Assembly (NCBI GenBank): GCA_964434105.1
Contig: CAYSTJ010000012.1
Span: forward strand, 1 to 64,000
Length of the DNA: 64,000 bases
Origin: CAYNST01 sp964434105
GTDB lineage: Bacteria; Pseudomonadota; Gammaproteobacteria; Pseudomonadales; Cellvibrionaceae
Direction: 5' to 3'
The position numbers were made by a program, and so were the translations under genes. The notes beneath the pieces were generated by a model. It searched no databases, was not told the DNA's origin, and was given only the letters and a program-made list of their open reading frames with translations. Positions 1 to 8,400 of the stretch are shown one piece after another; positions within the stretch are counted from its first letter, which is position 1; every line of letters begins with the position of its first letter.

Positions 1-416
1 CCCAGGCGCTGAATCTGGGGCTAGGTACGGTCTCCACCTACCTCAAGCGAGCTCGTAGACCCGTGCCTGTCCTTACCTAGACCTACCGTGCCTGTCCTTA
101 AGACCTATGCCTGTCCTTATGTAGACCCAGACCTATGCCTGTCCTTATGTAGACCCTGGACTGAGCCAGCGCGGCATTGCCCAGGCGCTGAATCTGGGGC
201 TAGGTACGGTCTCCACCTACCTCAAGCGAGCTCGTAGACCCGTGCCTGTCCTTACCTAGACCTACCGTGCCTGTCCTTATGTAGACCCGACCGTGCCTGT
301 CCTTATGTAGACCCCGTAGACCGTGCCTGTCCTTATGTAGACCCGATGTAGCTTAGTAGACCGTGCCTGTCCTTATGTAGACCCGCTTACGTAAACCCCG
401 GTCCTTACGTAGACCC
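1..416. repeat. Tandem array of short TGCCTGTCCTTA repeats with a 100-bp perfect duplication
   Basis: The 12-mer tgcctgtcctta occurs nine times (starting at 64, 89, 108, 136, 243, 268, 294, 324 and 364), usually followed by tgtagaccc, with a tenth partial copy at 401. Bases 1-100 are repeated without a mismatch at 180-279, so there is also a ~179-bp tandem unit, cut by the window edge. Spacing between the short copies is irregular (19 to 40 bp, with one larger gap), which argues against CRISPR. The repeat may be a REP-like or IS-end motif; that is inference. Exact tandem repeats of this kind are also a typical place for assembly error. Confidence 0.8.
161..259 (+). pseudogene. IS21 IstA-like helix-turn-helix fragment
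   Basis: In frame from 161 the DNA reads LSQRGIAQALNLGLGTVSTY followed by LKRAR, then runs into repeat DNA and a stop at 257-259. The pattern of a conserved SQR-IA start, a turn and TVS-YLKRA matches the N-terminal helix-turn-helix of IS21-family IstA transposases. An identical partial copy lies at about 1-56. No catalytic DDE region and no IstB follow, so this is a remnant. The family name comes from motif memory and not from a search. Confidence 0.5.
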
Positions 417-629
417 AGCCGGATATGAGTGCAATTTGATCATCCGATGCAATCCTGGTCATCCGTTAGATTGGGTGCTCCAAAAACATGTCTTGCTGGA
501 TTGGGTGCCGTGTATATATTTGCCCCTGATAATACGCTGTCTTGGAAACCCTAAAATTGTTAGAATACAAAGCCATTTTTGACGCAGATGGGGCGCCCTC
601 CCATAGCGTCCAACAGTACGGAGTTTACA
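417..629. other. Non-coding stretch with short direct repeats
   Basis: There is no convincing gene here. The motif catccg occurs at 441-446 and 460-465, and gattgggtgc at 469-478 and 499-508. Short repeated motifs like these are found near the ends of IS21-family elements, which would fit the IstA-like fragments to the left. A ribosome binding site for the next gene (ggag, 620-623) closes the stretch. Confidence 0.4.
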
Positions 630-1010
630 ATGTCGTCCATAAGAAACGCTTCGGCCGCCCTCCTGACCATTCTGTCTATCAGCGCCTGTGATCGCGGCCC
701 GGAGCAGTTCCAGATGACGGTAGATAATGTGCAATCGATGCGCGGCTTTGTGCTCAATGGCCTCGGCGTGGGCGGCACCGTCGCACAGGGGTGCATCGCC
801 AACCACGATGCTTTCGTCGTCAAGCGAGAAGGAAAGGTCGTTTACGAAGCGAAGGCGAGCATCATGTCACTGAATGGCGTTGAGGGATTCGAGGCGGGCG
901 CCGGCCATAAAGTTGAATTTTTCTTGAAGGATGCAGCGGACGGGGCTGTGGCGGTGGGTGACGTTTTGGAAGCCGAGGTAACAACTTGCGGAAAGAACGA
1001 AGACGAATGA
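630..1010 (+). CDS. Small putative lipoprotein of unknown function
   Basis: The product is 126 aa and begins MSSIRNASAALLTILSISAC. The hydrophobic stretch ends in a plausible lipobox (SISAC), so the mature protein would start at Cys20 and be anchored in the envelope. The mature part is ~107 aa, has two further cysteines (GCIAN and TTCGK) and looks beta-rich with a GDVLEAEV motif near the end. I chose ATG 630 because ggag lies six bases upstream; the longer TTG start at 579 would bury the signal peptide. No family is recognised. It stands alone, and the xylanase gene converges on it from the right. Confidence 0.6.
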   Translation: MSSIRNASAALLTILSISACDRGPEQFQMTVDNVQSMRGFVLNGLGVGGTVAQGCIANHDAFVVKREGKVVYEAKASIMSLNGVEGFEAGAGHKVEFFLKDAADGAVAVGDVLEAEVTTCGKNEDE

Positions 1011-1190
1011 TATCCGACGCTGTTTAATCCGGGCCTGCCTGTTTTGCAACGAGGTTGAGGCTGTGTGGCAAGACTGAATGGCAGACGCTAAAAAAGGCAG
1101 CCCGCACTGGGCTTGTTTGCACGTCCCTACTCAAGTAGTCAATCGTATAACGACCTGCATGAAAGCAAACAACAGCGAAACTGCCACAAA

Positions 1191-1215
1191 AAAACGGCCC
1201 CGTTGGGGCCGTTTT
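1191..1215 (-). terminator. Rho-independent terminator of the xylanase gene
   Basis: A perfect 11-bp stem (aaaacggcccc pairing with ggggccgtttt) encloses a 3-base loop. On the minus strand it is followed by a run of T (A run 1188-1194 on the plus strand). It lies 24 bases past the stop codon of the leftward xylanase gene. Confidence 0.85.
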
Positions 1216-1239
1216 CAGTTCAACCGCTTAGCGCGCGTT

Positions 1240-2844
1240 TCAGGCACGTCGGCGACGCAGTGCAAAGCAACCCGCAAGCAGCATCAGCAACCAACTTCCC
1301 ACGCTACCGCCACCAGAAGATGAGCCTGAAGATGAGCTTGAAGATGTGCTGCTAGACGAGCTCGATGAGCTCGATGAGCTGCTGGACGAACTTGATGAAC
1401 TGCTTGATGAGCTGCTAGAAGAGCTAGATGAGCTGCTCGATGAGCTGGAGCTGGCCACGCCGCCTTCACGAACCAGAATCGAACTCAGAGTCGGGTTCTC
1501 GACATTGGTTTCCAGCTCAATGGACAGGCTGCCATCACGAACTGTTACTTCGAATGGACCTGGCTCCCACAACGCGTACTGACCGACTTCAGAGAAGATG
1601 TCTACGTTTGTGAGAACGGTCTGCCCTTCGATAACGACGTTGAAGACACGAGCGCCCGGCCCGTTGTTCTCGCTGTACATTTCCACAAAGCCGAGATCAA
1701 CCGATACCGTCTGGTTGCTCATCGGAATTTCGATCGAAAGATCACCGTACATCTCGGACTGGTGGATTGCACTGTTCGAGCCCTGGATAGCTTGAGTCAC
1801 TGAATTCGCCATACCACCTTCGACGAAGCTGTTGGGTTCATACCAGATATTCCCGATGGCGATGGCATCGCCTGTACCACCGACGTTGATGGCAGCGATC
1901 ACGTTGCTCGGGTTAGCCGGGTGCGAGCCCTGGGTGTCGTCTGTGACTACGCACATCTCGCCGTTCTCCTCACCCATGCCGTCCCCATTGGGATCTGCCT
2001 GGATGTGGCAGCACACTGGTGTGCCGCCCTGCGTGCCACAGCCCACTGGGGGCGGCGGAGTAACTGTACCGCCACCGCCAGACCCCTCAGATATCCACAG
2101 CTCGGAGTTACCAGAGGAGTTATTCCCACCATCATAACCCTCACTGGCGAGCACCATGTAAAAATGATCATTGCCAAGTTGCATGCCGGCATTAGCCCAG
2201 GCCTGGAAGTGGGCACCCACGTCGATGGAGCCTTCGACCTGGCCCCAGGGCAGGGGGTTACTGCGTACGCTGAAAAACTGCTTAAATGTGGAAGTTCCAG
2301 AAATAGAGGGCTGGTTCGTTCGTGTGCACTGCGTCAAGTCGTAACCCACGCCGTTGATCACAACGGATCCTTTTGGGCCATCCCCGCCACCGCCACCGCC
2401 AGCAACACCGCCGCCACCGCCGCAGTTTGCGGGATTGTAGGTACCGTAACTCTCGACTACGTAATACTCAACTTCTGTTGGGACTCGAGTCCACCCGTAA
2501 AGCGCAAGATAGGAGTTTGACTGGTTTCGCTGGCGGCCACTGTTGAATGTGCCGCGGTAATTAACGATTCTCGCCCCACCTGGATTCCAGCCCATTCCGC
2601 CGACCCAATTGAATACGCCACTCCAATCAGTCTTATAATAGCCGGCTTCTCCACAGGTAATATTCACACGGCTGCCGCTGGTTTGCCTCCAGAAGGAGTA
2701 ATAAAAACCGTTGTGTGTACCTACAGCATTGGTATTGCTGTTAAGTACGCCGGTACAGGCGTTCGCTGTGGAAAAGCTCATCGCAGCAACGCATGCTGCT
2801 GCAGCAATTGCGCTTTTGAGCGTTAGTTTATTTAATAAATTCAC
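1240..2844 (-). CDS. Secreted modular GH11 endo-1,4-beta-xylanase with malectin-like module and GlyGly-CTERM tail
   Basis: The product is 534 aa. Residues 1-29 form a signal peptide ending SFSTANA. GH11 spans about 30-257: the nucleophile is E126 in VEYYVVE and the acid/base is E235 in ASEGY. A glycine-rich insertion (about 142-158) interrupts the domain, flanked by Cys141 and Cys173. Residues 269-299 are a small Cys-rich module with DPNGDG and ENGEMC, like the CBM10-type modules of Cellvibrio-group enzymes. Residues ~314-460 match malectin/CBM57. A run of 35 serines starts at 465, and the C-terminus is GGGSVGSW, a hydrophobic helix and RRRRA, a rhombosortase-type GlyGly-CTERM signal. The start is GTG 2844, with GGAG eight bases upstream. 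Known family role: cuts xylan outside the cell. Export by the type II system encoded at 32-45 kb is inferred. Confidence 0.92.
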   Translation of the reverse strand: MNLLNKLTLKSAIAAAACVAAMSFSTANACTGVLNSNTNAVGTHNGFYYSFWRQTSGSRVNITCGEAGYYKTDWSGVFNWVGGMGWNPGGARIVNYRGTFNSGRQRNQSNSYLALYGWTRVPTEVEYYVVESYGTYNPANCGGGGGVAGGGGGGDGPKGSVVINGVGYDLTQCTRTNQPSISGTSTFKQFFSVRSNPLPWGQVEGSIDVGAHFQAWANAGMQLGNDHFYMVLASEGYDGGNNSSGNSELWISEGSGGGGTVTPPPPVGCGTQGGTPVCCHIQADPNGDGMGEENGEMCVVTDDTQGSHPANPSNVIAAINVGGTGDAIAIGNIWYEPNSFVEGGMANSVTQAIQGSNSAIHQSEMYGDLSIEIPMSNQTVSVDLGFVEMYSENNGPGARVFNVVIEGQTVLTNVDIFSEVGQYALWEPGPFEVTVRDGSLSIELETNVENPTLSSILVREGGVASSSSSSSSSSSSSSSSSSSSSSSSSSSSSSSSSSSTSSSSSSGSSSGGGSVGSWLLMLLAGCFALRRRRA

Positions 2845-3376
2845 TATCTGGTCTCCGAAGTTGTGTTTAAACATAATTAAGCTAAAAACCGACACACTAC
2901 CCATAAGGTAAATTTCAGCCGACCCAGGGGTAAGCTGGACGTTACTGTCGTTGTGTTGCTTCCAGAACGGGGTAGAAGCCGTTGAGTGTGCCGACGCCGC
3001 TCCAGGTAAGTGTCTGCGCCCCAACCTGCGAGATCACAGTGCGCTGAATGCAGGCTAACGCCAGAGGCAAATTCCCCATCTACCCACTTAAAATGGATTT
3101 GCCGCTCATCATGTATCCACTTACTTTTTTATTAGAATTGCTTGTCTCGATGAATCTGACGAACGCTGATGGTCATTATAATATTATGATAATTAATGGA
3201 TCGATTTTATATCAATCAGGTCTCGTTTGGTGTGACTCAGGTCGCGGATAGTCTGCGCGCAGGAGGACTCATTCGCAAATTCCGCACAAAGATAATGGCA
3301 AAATGGGGATGCCGGCAGCTTAATGAAAACGTCGCTTATTCTGGCTGTCTAATTTATTTTGTACCGCAGGCGATCA
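2845..3376. other. Intergenic region upstream of the xylanase gene
   Basis: AT-rich DNA that should hold the xylanase promoter. No clear operator or promoter could be fixed by eye. The stretch around 2940-3050 reads on the minus strand as a short open frame (TLTWSGVGTLNGFY) that might be a gene remnant, but nothing supports expression. Confidence 0.4.
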
Positions 3377-3647
3377 CAATATGCTCAACAGAAGCGCTCT
3401 TTTTCTATTTGCGCGGGCGGACAATCTTATTTATCTGATTAATCATTCGTAGTGATTGAGCAAGCGTATTGCGTGGGGCTTCTCCGGCTGTCATGCCGTT
3501 CTTCGTATCACAGCGATATCGGAAAACAGTGCTTGGCGTTCGTTGCGGATAAACAGTGGCGGATTTATTGGCGTTCACATTTTCCCATCTCACAGACCGA
3601 TCTGCAAAATGCCATGTCCACCATGCTATGCCTTTATTGGTTGAATC
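3377..3647 (+). repeat. Left copy of a ~265-bp imperfect direct repeat
   Basis: This segment aligns almost without gaps with 5084-5347, roughly four bases in five identical. Shared landmarks include attaatcattcgta, ggctgtcatgccg, agtgcttggcgtt, agtggcggatttattggcg and attggttgaatc at the right end. Both copies have the same orientation and bracket the gene pair 3798-4954. Conceptual translations in two frames are conserved across the copies (plus-strand RINSGGFIG and minus-strand ANKSAT), so the unit may once have been coding. No terminal inverted repeats were found. Confidence 0.8.
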
Positions 3648-3797
3648 CATGCCACTAAATTGCCCGGATTTCTCATTTACTCTACGTCAGTTTCAGTTTA
3701 AGATCATACCTCCTCACAGGCTATGGACACGGAAGCAGAGTCATTCTGCATGGCTTTTTACATTGCCGATACAAGGACCAAAGGAGATTTATCACTA

Positions 3798-4559
3798 ATG
3801 AGTCACGACTTCAAATCCGGGAATTACAGCATAAAAACAGATAAGCGAACGGTAGATATTTCGCAAGCGTTACTCTATGTCATCGAAATAAACAAAGATC
3901 TTGAAACTGCCACCGGAGTCGACCTCGTCAGCGCGGCAACAACCGGTGTTGATTCTGCCGGAGCCATTAAAGTCACCCGCAGTCTTGGCATCAAAGGCAG
4001 GGCTTACGTAAAAGAAGTTAAAGGGAAGCACTATTTGATATTGAAAGGCAATCCTGGTCGCAGGCCTGTATTGACCGGCACTCGCTATCTATCTTCAAAT
4101 CCATTGATCGCCCACATCACTGTCGGCGCCAGAGCGCTTGCTGCGAGTGCCGTGAGAATGACAAGTATCGCGGTGGTCGCATACACGGCGCTCAGGGTGG
4201 TTGAAAGCGTATTCCGAGATGAAGATACGCGTTTCGTAGATCTCCTGGGTCAAATAGGTAGCGATATAATTAAATTTTCCATTGCCGCAACAGCGGGCTT
4301 TATTGCCGGAGCAGTATTTGGTGCCGTCTCCACATTGGCGGCAGGCCCGCTGATAGCCGCAATTTTTGTGGGCATTGGCACATCCATAATCCTCAGTCGA
4401 ATTGACAACGAGTTCGGGCTTTCCGAACGACTGGCACGACATCTCGAAAAAGCGATGATTAAAGCGAAGGAACCGTTTAATTCAGTCGCCCGGCAATCAC
4501 TGCAATGGGAGCGTAATTTTATCAACCAGGCGGTTAATTACGCGACTCAATATCAATGA
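3798..4559 (+). CDS. Unrecognised protein with C-terminal hydrophobic helices (toxin-like cassette gene)
   Basis: The product is 253 aa. The N-terminal ~100 residues are soluble and end in a basic GNPGRRPVLTGTRY motif. Then come hydrophobic, Ala/Gly-rich segments at about 108-136, 159-180 and 183-200, and a charged amphipathic C-terminus. There is no signal peptide. The start at 3798 has aaggag eleven bases upstream; the upstream ATG at 3723 lacks a site. The stop overlaps the next start (ATGA), so the two genes are translationally coupled. Glycine-rich paired hairpins after a soluble domain recall membrane-inserting toxins or effectors, but I do not recognise the family. A toxin role is inference from the architecture and the coupled small membrane protein. 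Confidence 0.6.
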   Translation: MSHDFKSGNYSIKTDKRTVDISQALLYVIEINKDLETATGVDLVSAATTGVDSAGAIKVTRSLGIKGRAYVKEVKGKHYLILKGNPGRRPVLTGTRYLSSNPLIAHITVGARALAASAVRMTSIAVVAYTALRVVESVFRDEDTRFVDLLGQIGSDIIKFSIAATAGFIAGAVFGAVSTLAAGPLIAAIFVGIGTSIILSRIDNEFGLSERLARHLEKAMIKAKEPFNSVARQSLQWERNFINQAVNYATQYQ

Positions 4560-4954
4560 AGCGAAATTCTGCATTAGTGTATTTAGGGCTTATTTCTACA
4601 GGCGCACTTCTTTGTGTGATCTGGGGATATCGGGACCTGTCATCCTGGGTAGTGGCCATTGCGCAATGTCAGGACGTTATTGCCATAGAGCCGAGCTCTT
4701 TCTGGTTTATCGGTTTTCTGGCAATTAGTGGCTTGATAATCGTAGCGTTTTTTAAATCCACCCGAGCCCATGCAATTATACTGGTGCTATTGAGTATCTG
4801 GTATCTCGGCGCACCTACGGTAGCCTATATGTACACAGCCAAACGGGCACAGACCGCAGGCTACGATACTTCCAATCTGAAGCTGTTTACGATGGATAGG
4901 ATTCATCTCGAATTGATCAAGTGTGAGGAGCCAAAGGTAGCCAGTCAATTTTGA
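4556..4954 (+). CDS. Small three-helix membrane protein, possible immunity partner
   Basis: The product is 132 aa with three predicted membrane segments: about 8-25 (VYLGLISTGALLCVIWGY), 48-66 (SFWFIGFLAISGLIIVAFF) and 72-91 (AIILVLLSIWYLGAPTVAYM). Cys38 and Cys123 lie outside the membrane segments. It overlaps the upstream gene by four bases, so the two are made together. A small polytopic membrane protein coupled to a gene with membrane-inserting hairpins is the usual layout for immunity proteins of pore-forming toxins. That role is inferred and no homologue is recognised. About 130 bp downstream the right direct-repeat copy begins. Confidence 0.6.
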   Translation: MKRNSALVYLGLISTGALLCVIWGYRDLSSWVVAIAQCQDVIAIEPSSFWFIGFLAISGLIIVAFFKSTRAHAIILVLLSIWYLGAPTVAYMYTAKRAQTAGYDTSNLKLFTMDRIHLELIKCEEPKVASQF

Positions 4955-5083
4955 CACCCATTCGACCGGCCAATAAATTAGCGGACCGAAATGGCGATCG
5001 GAACGAGTGAATGTCTCGATAACCCAGACCAAGGACAGACACTACGCCATTGATAGATCGAATGCCTGTCCCGTCATTTGTTC

Positions 5084-5347
5084 AACATACTCAATAGGAG
5101 AGCTTTTTGTCTATTCGTGCGAGCGCCCTTATTTACCTTATTAATCATTCGTACTGATTGGGCGGCGCGTCATTCGGGCTTCTCGGGCTGTCATGCCGCT
5201 CTTCGTGTCACAGAAATGTCGGAAAGCAGTGCTTGGCGTTGGTTTCGGATAAATAGTGGCGGATTTATTGGCGCTCACATTTTTCCATCTCACATACCGG
5301 TCTGCAGAATGCCAAATCCACCAACCTATGCACTTATTGGTTGAATC
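5084..5347 (+). repeat. Right copy of the ~265-bp imperfect direct repeat
   Basis: Direct repeat partner of 3377-3647, with the same orientation and the same right end (attggttgaatc). With its partner it encloses about 1.4 kb carrying the two coupled membrane-associated genes. The rest of the gap up to 5469 shows no gene. Confidence 0.8.
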
Positions 5348-5469
5348 AAGGCGTTGTATACGAGAACAAATACGGTCTCGAGCGCGAAGGCAAAGTGGCT
5401 CGCTCGAAACTTTTTCAATGACGCAGCGCTTTTCCCTGCGGACGAACCCCCGCCCCTGAGCCACCGCCA

Positions 5470-8400
5470 TCAACCACCCAATAACTCCCCCAAATACCGC
5501 CCCGTATGCGACCGCTTCCGCTTCACAATAGTACCAGGCGGCCCCTGCGCTACAATCCGTCCACCGCCCTGTCCGCCTTCCGGCCCCATATCAATAACCC
5601 AATCCGCCTCGGCAACAACATCCAGATTGTGCTCAATCACCAATACTGTGTTACCCGCATCCACTAACCGGTGTAGTACCCGCAGCAGTTTTTCCACGTC
5701 GGCCATATGCAGGCCCACGGTGGGTTCGTCCAGCACGTAGAGATTGTGTTGGGCGGTGCGGCCCCGGGCGTCTTCCGGGGTCATATGGGCTTTGGCCAGT
5801 TCTGCCACCAGTTTGATGCGCTGGGCTTCGCCGCCGCTCAAGGTCGGGCTTTGCTGGCCAAGCGTCAGATAGCCAAGGCCAACGTCCTGCAGCAGGCACA
5901 GGGCGTGATGCAGTTTGGTGATGGGCTCGAAAAAGGTGGCGGCTTCGTCGATGTTCATGGCGAGTACGTCGCCGATGTGTTTGTCTTTGTAACGGACGCT
6001 GAGGGTTTCGTCGTTGAAGCGCCAGCCGCGGCAGACCTCGCAGGGTACGCGTACGTCGGGCAGGAAGTTCATCTCGATTTTTTGCATGCCGTGTCCACCG
6101 CAGGCATCGCAGCGACCATCACCCGCGTTAAAGGAAAAACGCGCTGGCGTATAGCCACGTAAACGCGCATCGACGGTGCCGGCGAAGAGTTTGCGGATGG
6201 TGTCCCAGATGCCGATATAGGTGGCTGGGCAGGAGCGGGGCGTTTTGCCGATCGGCGTTTGATCCACTTCCAGAATGCGGTCGATCGCTTCCCAGCCGGT
6301 GACGTTAGTGGCGCTGATCCACGCGTGTTTTTTCTTGCGTTTGTTGGCGATAGCCATTTTCAGGTTGGGGTAGAGCACACTGCGAATCAGGGTGCTTTTG
6401 CCACTGCCACTGACGCCGGTGATGGCAACCAGTTGTCGCAGCGGTATCGTCAAATCGACCCCGGTCAGGTTGTTCTGGCTCGCACCTTCAATACACAACT
6501 TCTCCTGCGACCACAGTGCACGCATATCGACGTTGCGAATATCCGCCATGGGATGTCGCAGAGGCTGGGACAACATTTGTCCGGTGAGCGAGTCTTTGCT
6601 GCGCATAAGTTGTGCGAGGCTGCCGCAGGCGACTACCTCACCCCCATTGACACCGGCGCGCGGGCCCATGTCGATCAGGTGGTCCGCCTCGCGCATGGTG
6701 TCTTCATCGTGCTCCACGACCACGACGGTATTGCCCTGCTGTTGCAGTTCGCGCAATGTCTCAATCAGTCGGCGGTTGTCGCGGGTATGCAGGCCAATGG
6801 TGGGCTCATCCAGTACGTAACACACGCCCTGCAGGTTGGAGCCGAGCTGGGCGGCCAGGCGGATGCGCTGGGCTTCGCCGCCACTCAATGTGGGGGCGGC
6901 GCGGTCCAGGCTCAGGTAGTTGAGACCCACCTTCTGCAGGAACTGCAGGCGGCTGTGCATCTCCGCCAACAGATCGCGGGCGATAGCCTGTTCGTTGGCT
7001 TTGAGCTTTAATTTGGCAAACCAGCGTTCGGCACTGTCTACCGGCAGGGCGGCCAGTTCGGCAATGGAGCGCTCGCGGAAGCGGACAGCCAGGGCAGTTG
7101 GATTGAGGCGGCGGCCCTCACAGGATGGACAGGTTCGTTCAACGATGGCGTCGCCCTCCTCCGGCAGCCAGTTGTTTTCTTCACCGGTTTGCGCTTCGTC
7201 GAAACCTGCCAGTGCTGTGCCGGTGCCGTAACAACTGCTACACCAACCGTGCTTGGAGTTGTAGGAAAACAAACGCGGGTCCAGCTCGTCAAAGCCGTTG
7301 CCACAGCAGGGGCAGGCGCGTTGGGTGGAAAACAGACGCTCACCGCCCGGCTGGTTACCGTCGGTATTTCGCTTGCTGTTAACTTTCTGCGACTTCGTCT
7401 TGCTTTTGGTTGCTCTGCCGGCTGGTGTTACGATGACCACCCCGTTACCCAGCGCCAGCGCCTGCTCCAGGCCCTCGATCAGTTGGCGTTCGTTGTCGGG
7501 AGATACCTGCAATTGCCGCAGGGGTAATTCGATACTGTGTTCCCGGTAACGATCCAGTTGCGGCCAGGGATCGGTGGGCAGGTATTCGCCGTCCACCCGC
7601 AGCTGGGTGTAGCCACGCTCGGCCGCCCACTGCGCCAACTCACGATAGATGCCCTTACGTGCCACCACCATGGGTGCCAGCAGCGTCACTTCGCGATAGC
7701 GGTAGTCTTTTTGGACCCGTGCCAGAATAGCTGCCAGCGTTTGTGGTTCGATGGGTACCTGGCAATCGGGGCAGTGTTGCGTGCCGAGTTTGACGTAGAG
7801 CAGGCGCAGGTAATGGTAGATTTCGGTGAGCGTAGCCACAGTACTTTTGCGGCCACCCCGACTGGTGCGTTGTTCGATCGCTACCGCCGGTGGTATGCCG
7901 TAGATGGCATCCACATCGGGGCGCGACGCCGGCTGTACAAACTGGCGTGCGTAGGCGTTAAGAGATTCCAGATAGCGGCGCTGACCTTCGCCAAAAATCA
8001 GGTCGAACGCCAGTGTGCTTTTGCCGCTGCCGCTGACGCCGGTGATGACCGTGAGCTTGTCCCGCGGCAGGGTGACGTCGATATTCTTGAGGTTGTGTTC
8101 GCGCGCTTTATGCACGCTGATAACCCGTTCTGCTTTGTTCTTGCGCTTTCTGGTGGCCGTCGACGGCAGTGCCTTTCGGGCCTTCGACTGCTGGTATTCC
8201 CGCAGGGCACGTGCGGTGTGGCTATTCTGCCCATCGACGATCTGCGCTGGTGTGCCCGCAGCCAGTAATTCACCACCCGCGTCCCCGCCCTCCGGTCCGA
8301 TATCAATCAACCAGTCGGCGGCGAGCATAACATCGAGGTTATGTTCAATCACCAGCAGCGAATGACCGGCGGCCTGTAGTTGACGCAGTGCGCCCAGCAG

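Noticed and set aside
1..416. CRISPR array
   Set aside because: The repeated 12-mer has irregular spacing and the spacers are themselves repeated; no cas gene is near.
3377..5347. Integron gene cassette with attC sites
   Set aside because: The repeat ends in GTTGAAT, which fits GTTRRRY, and has GCTCAAC near its left end in one copy, but it is about 265 bp, not palindromic, and no integrase is present. A cassette origin cannot be supported.
6259..7011. 250-aa open frame on the plus strand inside the UvrA-like gene
   Set aside because: It is antisense to conserved ABC domains with intact motifs, and it has no ribosome site or recognisable fold.
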